A stretch of 64,000 nt of DNA from Cryptomeria japonica (lineage: Eukaryota > Streptophyta > Pinopsida > Cupressales > Cupressaceae). Positions 59,327 through 64,000 of this stretch are shown piece after piece. The stretch lies in assembly GCF_030272615.1 (NCBI RefSeq), contig NC_081409.1, positions 875,368,594 through 875,432,593 on the forward strand, read 5' to 3'. The notes under the pieces are model-generated. The model was not told the origin of the DNA. It did not search any database and saw only the letters and a program-made list of their open reading frames with translations. A program made the translations under genes and the position numbers. The stretch's first letter is position 1, and every line of letters starts with the position of its first letter.

Positions 59327-61330
59327 TCAGATGCCACTCTGAACGGATGCTGCACCACCATCACCACCTGCTCTCCCACTAGCCCCTGCACCACCTGATC
59401 TATCTCTTCGTGGAAGACCCATCACACCCCCAATGCTCTGCATCCTCTAAGACCGCTCTGATCTCTCCCGATGCATCTGTGAATAACTCAGTGCTCGTTG
59501 ACTAGATGGCACCTCCTACTCATATAGGCCCCGCCAGTAATCCACCTTTGCACCTTCTCTCCATACCTCCCTCGCCAATGCCTCCACAGATGACCCCTGT
59601 CCCTGTACTCCCCCCAAGGCCCACACTTTCTCCTACAATTGGATCACCCTGTCCATGGCCTGATCTCTCTCCTGCAACACTACAGTCAGCTTTGACTCTC
59701 ACACAAACAGCTGCACATCTCTAGTGGCCACCTCTACCTCCATATCCTCTGCCCGAGTCTGCAAAAATAGTATCATATGATCTTGTAGATCTCTGCCTGT
59801 AGCTCCCTCCCCCATATCCATAGGTGCCTCTCTAGTGGCTCCCTCTCTAGTGGCTCCCTCCCTTGTATCCGTAGGTGCTTGTCCCTCACCTACATCCCTG
59901 CCACCTAGTCTCATGCCTCCCTACATCAAAGGTCCCTGAGATAGCCACAATGGCTGCCCCCCTCTCCCTCTCCACTGTAATCGTCCACCACCCCCACCTC
60001 CTCCAAACCCACCACCCCCTCCTCCTCCTCCATCACCACCTCCTCCATCCCCACCACCACCATCCCAACCACCACCACCACCATCCCCTCTCCCCTATCT
60101 ACCTACTACTCCGCGCCCTCCTCTCCTCCTCCGTCTCTATCCCATATCCTCCTCAAAATTTGGAATCAGCTCTACCGGATCTGATATTCGAGGAATCAGA
60201 CGTGCTGCAATATACTGTGTATACTCCTCTGACACCCCACCATCTACTTCCCCCAACCTCATTTACCATGGTCTCTCCCGTAAGGTGTGGAACTCTGCCA
60301 ATGCCTGATCATATGGTAGCACTGGCCCCCATAGGTACCTCTCTCAGACTACCCGTGCATACTCTCCCGAACCACTAGGAAATCCCTGCCTCCGCCCAAA
60401 TTGTCTCAAAACCCTGCCAGGCAATTGTCTCTCCACATTGTAGGCTATCCTACCAATGAGGTATCGTGTCATGAACACATATGATAATGCCTCCGCATCA
60501 TCCTCCCATAGCTCACACTCAATATACATCCTCCAAATCACTGTATCCAAGTCATCCAGTGCCCACCGCCACCACTCTAACTTCCCTAGGTGGGGCTGAC
60601 TCATCATACCACCATACATATATACATATGGCTGGTCCACTACTCGGAATCTCAGATTGACTGGTCGGGTAACAGGCAAGTGCTCCTAGGCCCAGATATG
60701 TAGCAGCGTGATACCCACTCCCAGAGAGCCCCTCCCTCGGTATGCTACCTCATGTAGATCCTGATATAAGTGTGATAGCATGCACGGTCCCCAAGCAAAC
60801 TGGGTCCCCTCTGTAATCATTTGCTCGATCACCTGACCCCAACCAACGACAAGTCCATGCGATCGTCGATTTGGACAAAGCAGTCCCCCAACAATCCTTG
60901 ATAGCACTGCTGGTAATGGCTCATATAAGGCTGCTATGTCCTCCCAAGCTATCGACCCATCATCAATGAAGACATCCTCCTCAAAAAACCTTTGCACTGC
61001 TAATGTCCCCCACGCTCAGTCATAGCTCACCAGCTCTTCTTGAATAGGAATGTGCAGGATGCACCATACATCCTCCAGTGTCACTGTCATCTCCCTATGC
61101 GCCAAGTGAAATGTACATGTCTCACTATACCATCGCTCAGCCAATGCTGTGATCAACTCATGATTCGTCCAAATCACGGGCATATACATAACATCATACA
61201 GGCCTATCGCTGCAATACAATCCACCTTGACCTTTATCAAATGATTGCGCAACACCTGTGTGGCAGGATGCCTCTCGTGCATCTATAAGACGGGTAGATC
61301 CTCCTACACATGTGCATCAACCATCATCAT
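59327..61330 (-). pseudogene. Antisense plant mobile domain (PMD) protein gene carried by the Tat element
   Basis: One minus-strand frame runs from ATG 61330 (MMMVDAHV) to TGA 59329-59327, 668 codons without a frameshift. Thirteen internal nonsense codons interrupt it (mostly TAG or TGA), each one transition from Gln, Arg or Trp. The N-terminal 330 codons hold a PMD: VLRNHLIKV, IWTNHELITALAERWYSETC, TFHLAHREMTVTLEDVWCIL and IP, then FAWGPCMLSHLYQDLHEV and LEWWRWALDDLDTV. Next come an acidic LIPNFEEDMG, a Gly-rich run (about 60100-59970), a coiled coil (LQDHMILFLQTRAEDMEVEV, LTVVLQERDQAMDRV) and a Gly/Ser/Ala tail. PMD proteins include host MAIN/MAIL factors acting in silencing and genome stability. 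Its role in a retroelement is unknown. The likely promoter is the minus-strand TATA at 62119-62125. It could be a host gene captured by the element. Confidence 0.85.
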
Positions 61331-61575
61331 TAGTTGTTTTGTTTCAAACTTTTTTAAGTTTAAACCTAGACTATCAATAGATACTTTGATCTAGTATCTT
61401 CGGGTCTCAACAGGCAAACAATCATGGCACACCTAGACTTCAAAATGCATTTATCCTAATGACCTAAGTCTCATCAGAGCTGCTATGGTTCAAAACAACT
61501 CTCACCTCACATCTCCATCCATCTATCATTAGCATCAGGAGATCCTTTTTCAAACACACTGGGGCATCTATCTTC

Positions 61576-61880
61576 CTACACATAAGCGCTATTTTGAACA
61601 CAACAACGCTAATGCTATCACAAACGTGCTAAACTAACTATGCAATAGTGCTACACCAACAATAGCGCTACATTGACTATACCATAGCGCTACTTCACAA
61701 CAATAACACTCAATCAACTACTCAATAACGCTACACAAATAACAACGCTAAAGAAGCTATACCATAGCGCCAGACTTGACAAAAGTGCTAAAACCACTAT
61801 GCAATAGCACTATAGCGACACAATAGCACTAATTAAATTGACAACAATGCCAAAACACATTTTTAGCACTATTGTGTTGA
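61576..61880 (-). repeat. TAGCGC array in the PMD leader (inverted relative to the gag leader)
   Basis: About fourteen copies of ACAATAGCGCTA-type text on the plus strand, i.e. TAGCGCTATTGT in sense with the PMD gene, spaced about 20-25 bp. Many are decayed to TAGTGC, AACGC or TAGCAC. It is the same motif as 46556-46765, in the opposite orientation. Confidence 0.8.
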
Positions 61881-62118
61881 CTCAACTTGGACTAAGCAAA
61901 AAACATATTAAAAATGCATAAAAATAAAAAATTCAAATTCATATACCACTGGTCCGTAGTCATCTGGCCGCTGAAATCGTCAGACTCTCTTTAATCAATG
62001 CTCTGCTATGGGAACCTACATCCTGACTGCTCCTTGCTTTTCCAAAAGGTCACTATCAGAGCTCAAATTTCACTATAGACGCGAATGCAAATGAGCTTGT
62101 TTTCACCCCTTCCTCCCC

Positions 62119-62125
62119 ATATATA
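62119..62125 (-). promoter_or_regulatory. Putative TATA box of the antisense PMD gene
   Basis: GAGTATATATGGGG on the minus strand lies about 790 nt upstream of the PMD ATG and outside the LTR. It would place the transcript start near 62090 and make the TAGCGC array part of the 5' leader. Confidence 0.45.
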
Positions 62126-62420
62126 CTCTTCGTTGTAACCCTAATTTTCCCTCGCTAACCGCCATGATTCCCGTGAACTTCCTGAGCCTCCATTTTCTTC
62201 ATTTTATCTCCGATTTCTTCTATTTTTTGCCACCATTGCTAAAATCTTCTCTTCTACCACCTTGCCAATTTTCATTCTTTTTCGAGAGACCACCCGATTT
62301 TTTGAAATTTTTTGGCCCATCTCTCGAGGGGGCATGCCACCCATTAAATAAATATTTTATGGGGCATTTCTTCACACCTATTTTTCTTTCTTTGAAACGA
62401 CACGATAAACCACACCGTCT
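62126..62420. other. Tat 3' interior, no gene supported
   Basis: T/C-rich DNA upstream (minus strand) of the TATA box and before the polypurine tract. The plus-strand frame at 62164-62439 is compositional. Confidence 0.45.
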
Positions 62421-62434
62421 CAAAGAGGGGCAAA
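62421..62434 (+). other. Polypurine tract of the Tat element
   Basis: CAAAGAGGGGCAAA directly before the 3' LTR start TGTAGTCAC. Confidence 0.85.
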
Positions 62435-63890
62435 TGTAGTCACATAAATCTGTCAATTTTAATTAAATGAATATTTGCTATTTATTTGATTAAAAAAACC
62501 CACTAGCCATCAGTTAATTAAATTAATATTTAATTAATTTATCTTCAAATCCTTCTCCTATTAATTAAATAAATTATTCGATTTATTTTAATTAATTCAT
62601 TAAAACCAAATTCACAATCAATTAAATGAATAAATTCTATTTATTCAATTTAGTCCCCTTTCTTCTTTTAAATAAATTAAATAAAACATCTATTTAAATC
62701 ATAAAATCCCCCCCACTTGCAAAATTCTACAATTGGACGTTGCAACCACAATTGAAATAAATTAATTTTATTTTAATTAAATTCTATTTTCCCCACCCAC
62801 TTGCATTTACCTACATCTCCCACTTGCCTCCTAAATCCCCTTCCTAAATTCTTCTAGAACCTGTCTAATCCTAATCAATTAGCCTAATCCATCCCCTAAT
62901 TATTGTCACATTCCTAAGCAACTTGGAGTCACTTCTCAAAGACCTCAAAGTCTTTGAAAAACATTAAATGCTTTGTGTGTTCAACAAATTAACCTCTAAA
63001 AGTCTTCCAAACCACTTATGGCTCTTACATGACCATTTATGGTTAACCCCTAACTCAACCCTCACATGACTCATGTGTCTCCTCAAACATTTATTGCTTT
63101 GACCATGGTTATCCCTTTTACCTTTGCACAAGAGTTTATCCATTGGATAAAAGCTTTATTCTTTGAATAAAAAATTTATTCACTCAACCCAACCTTGACC
63201 TTAACTCCTAAGTTAACTCTCATGTCATGTCAAGCATTTAATGCTTATTCCCTCTCCTCTCAACCTATCTCATATTGACACTTGTCATCTTGGGATTGGG
63301 TTGAAAGCCCTCACATGGATCTCAAATCATTCAATCCTGACCCTTGTTGAGATTATTCAATATCAACCATCCATTGCTCCATTTTTTCTATAAATAGAGC
63401 CCATTTCTTCATAATCCATATCTTGAAAAATTTGTATGCATCTAAGTTATAGAGAATTTTAGAGAGCATTTTAGCATAATCAATTATATTCACTCTTTTG
63501 GCTTAAAATCAACACTAGCTAATTAGATAATCTCTCATTTTTAACTTTTGTTCACACTTGCATAACATTTTAGATTAATCATCTTTTTATCTTGAACCTC
63601 CATAAGACATCCATAGTGCAAAAAGCTGTTGAGAGCTACATTAATTTGGAACTTGGAGAGGAGAGGAACAAGGGAGGAGGAGCTACGAACATGGCAGAAG
63701 ACATTTGGAGATGTCTTCTTCATTTATATTCATAGTTAAATGTTTTACTTTATTTTTAGTGTCTCTCTTGATATGCTTGCTTAGACTAGTTTTTGGTTGA
63801 TTAACACTAACTCTTCTTTGTTTCTTGTGTTTTTGTGTGTTATACGATCACAGGTTTTAGTCTAACCTTGCCCCATTTCACAAAGCATCA
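62435..63890 (+). repeat. 3' LTR of the Tat element
   Basis: 1456 bp, TGTAGTCACATAAAT...AAAGCATCA, TATAAATA at 63389-63396. Compared with the 5' LTR it has a 16-17-bp deletion near 62706, a 12-bp insertion near 63462 and many transitions. It is followed by the TAAAT duplication. Confidence 0.92.
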
Positions 63891-63895
63891 TAAAT

Positions 63896-64000
63896 AATCT
63901 TTATTATTTAAATAATTCTATTCTCAATTTCTTTCTCTAATCATCTAGTCATTAACCCTTTTCTAAATATTAATTAAATATTAATTATTTAATTAATTGT
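63896..64000. other. AT-rich flank beyond the Tat element
   Basis: TTAATTAA-rich text like that before 45004. It continues past the window end. Confidence 0.5.

Larger units (their letters stand above)
45009..63890 (+). mobile_element. Ty3/gypsy Tat-lineage retrotransposon, 18.9 kb, with an antisense PMD gene
   Basis: Bounded by TG...CA and the 5-bp target duplication TAAAT (45004-45008 and 63891-63895). LTRs are 1463 and 1456 bp, roughly 4 percent different by my count plus small indels, so the copy is moderately old. Order: 5' LTR, primer site, 2.8-kb leader with two repeat arrays, gag, protease, G-patch linker, RT, RNase H, second RNase H, integrase, repeats and a G-poor region, an antisense PMD ORF, an inverted copy of the leader motif array, polypurine tract, 3' LTR. 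The duplicated RNase H and large size are hallmarks of the Tat lineage; antisense extra ORFs are known in that lineage (e.g. Grande). Confidence 0.93.

Noticed and set aside
59506-60378. Plus-strand Pro- and His-rich frames
   Set aside because: They are the complement of the Gly-rich part of the antisense PMD gene, whose frame is far longer and has recognisable domains.

Overview
This looks like plant nuclear DNA from a large, repeat-rich genome, and a conifer is my best guess. The reasons are AT-rich DNA packed with nested LTR retrotransposons, one lone terminal exon of a plant RING E3 ligase with at least 13 kb of upstream DNA that shows no further exon, and several very long LTRs. The organism is an inference; no rRNA, organelle or clade-diagnostic gene is present.

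Layout. (1) 1-12.35 kb: a decayed minus-strand repeat ORF (2314-10499) is split by a very young non-autonomous Ty1/copia element (3687-8945, TSD AATAT, two 488-bp LTRs differing at one base, intact 760-codon gag-protease ORF, no integrase, RT or RNase H). Upstream of the repeat ORF is an LTR-like segment with about 18 degenerate TTCGCTC repeats. (2) 12.35-14.4 kb: the only host gene sequence I can support, the last exon of an XBAT-type ankyrin-RING E3 ubiquitin ligase (13067-13668). A 178-bp duplication carrying an exon-like frame follows it. (3) 14.4-24.8 kb: old non-coding repeat DNA with several degenerate arrays, one of which can form hairpins. (4) 24.8-44.4 kb: a three-level nest. A long-LTR element without pol (A; 5' LTR about 3.9 kb when reassembled) has its LTR split by a minus-strand long-LTR element (B; 25539-37272, TSD AGAAA). 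B in turn contains a dead Ty1/copia element (29040-35991, TSD GTAGG). (5) 44.4-64 kb: a copia LTR fragment, then an 18.9-kb Ty3/gypsy element of the Tat lineage (45009-63890, TSD TAAAT).

The Tat element carries, in order, a long leader, gag, protease, a G-patch, RT, RNase H, a second archaeal-type RNase H and integrase. Between pol and the 3' LTR it carries a 668-codon antisense reading frame encoding a plant mobile domain (PMD) protein. That frame has no frameshift, only nonsense codons explicable by transitions, and its own minus-strand TATA box. The gag leader and the PMD leader hold arrays of the same TAGCGC motif, each in sense to its own gene and therefore inverted to each other.

Most pol genes here are dead. 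The lost catalytic residues and stop codons are mainly transitions, and two of the Tat losses fit CpG-to-CpA decay. The exception is the gag-only copia element, whose near-identical LTRs imply recent mobilisation in trans by an autonomous partner not in this window. All identifications come from reading motifs; no database search was made.
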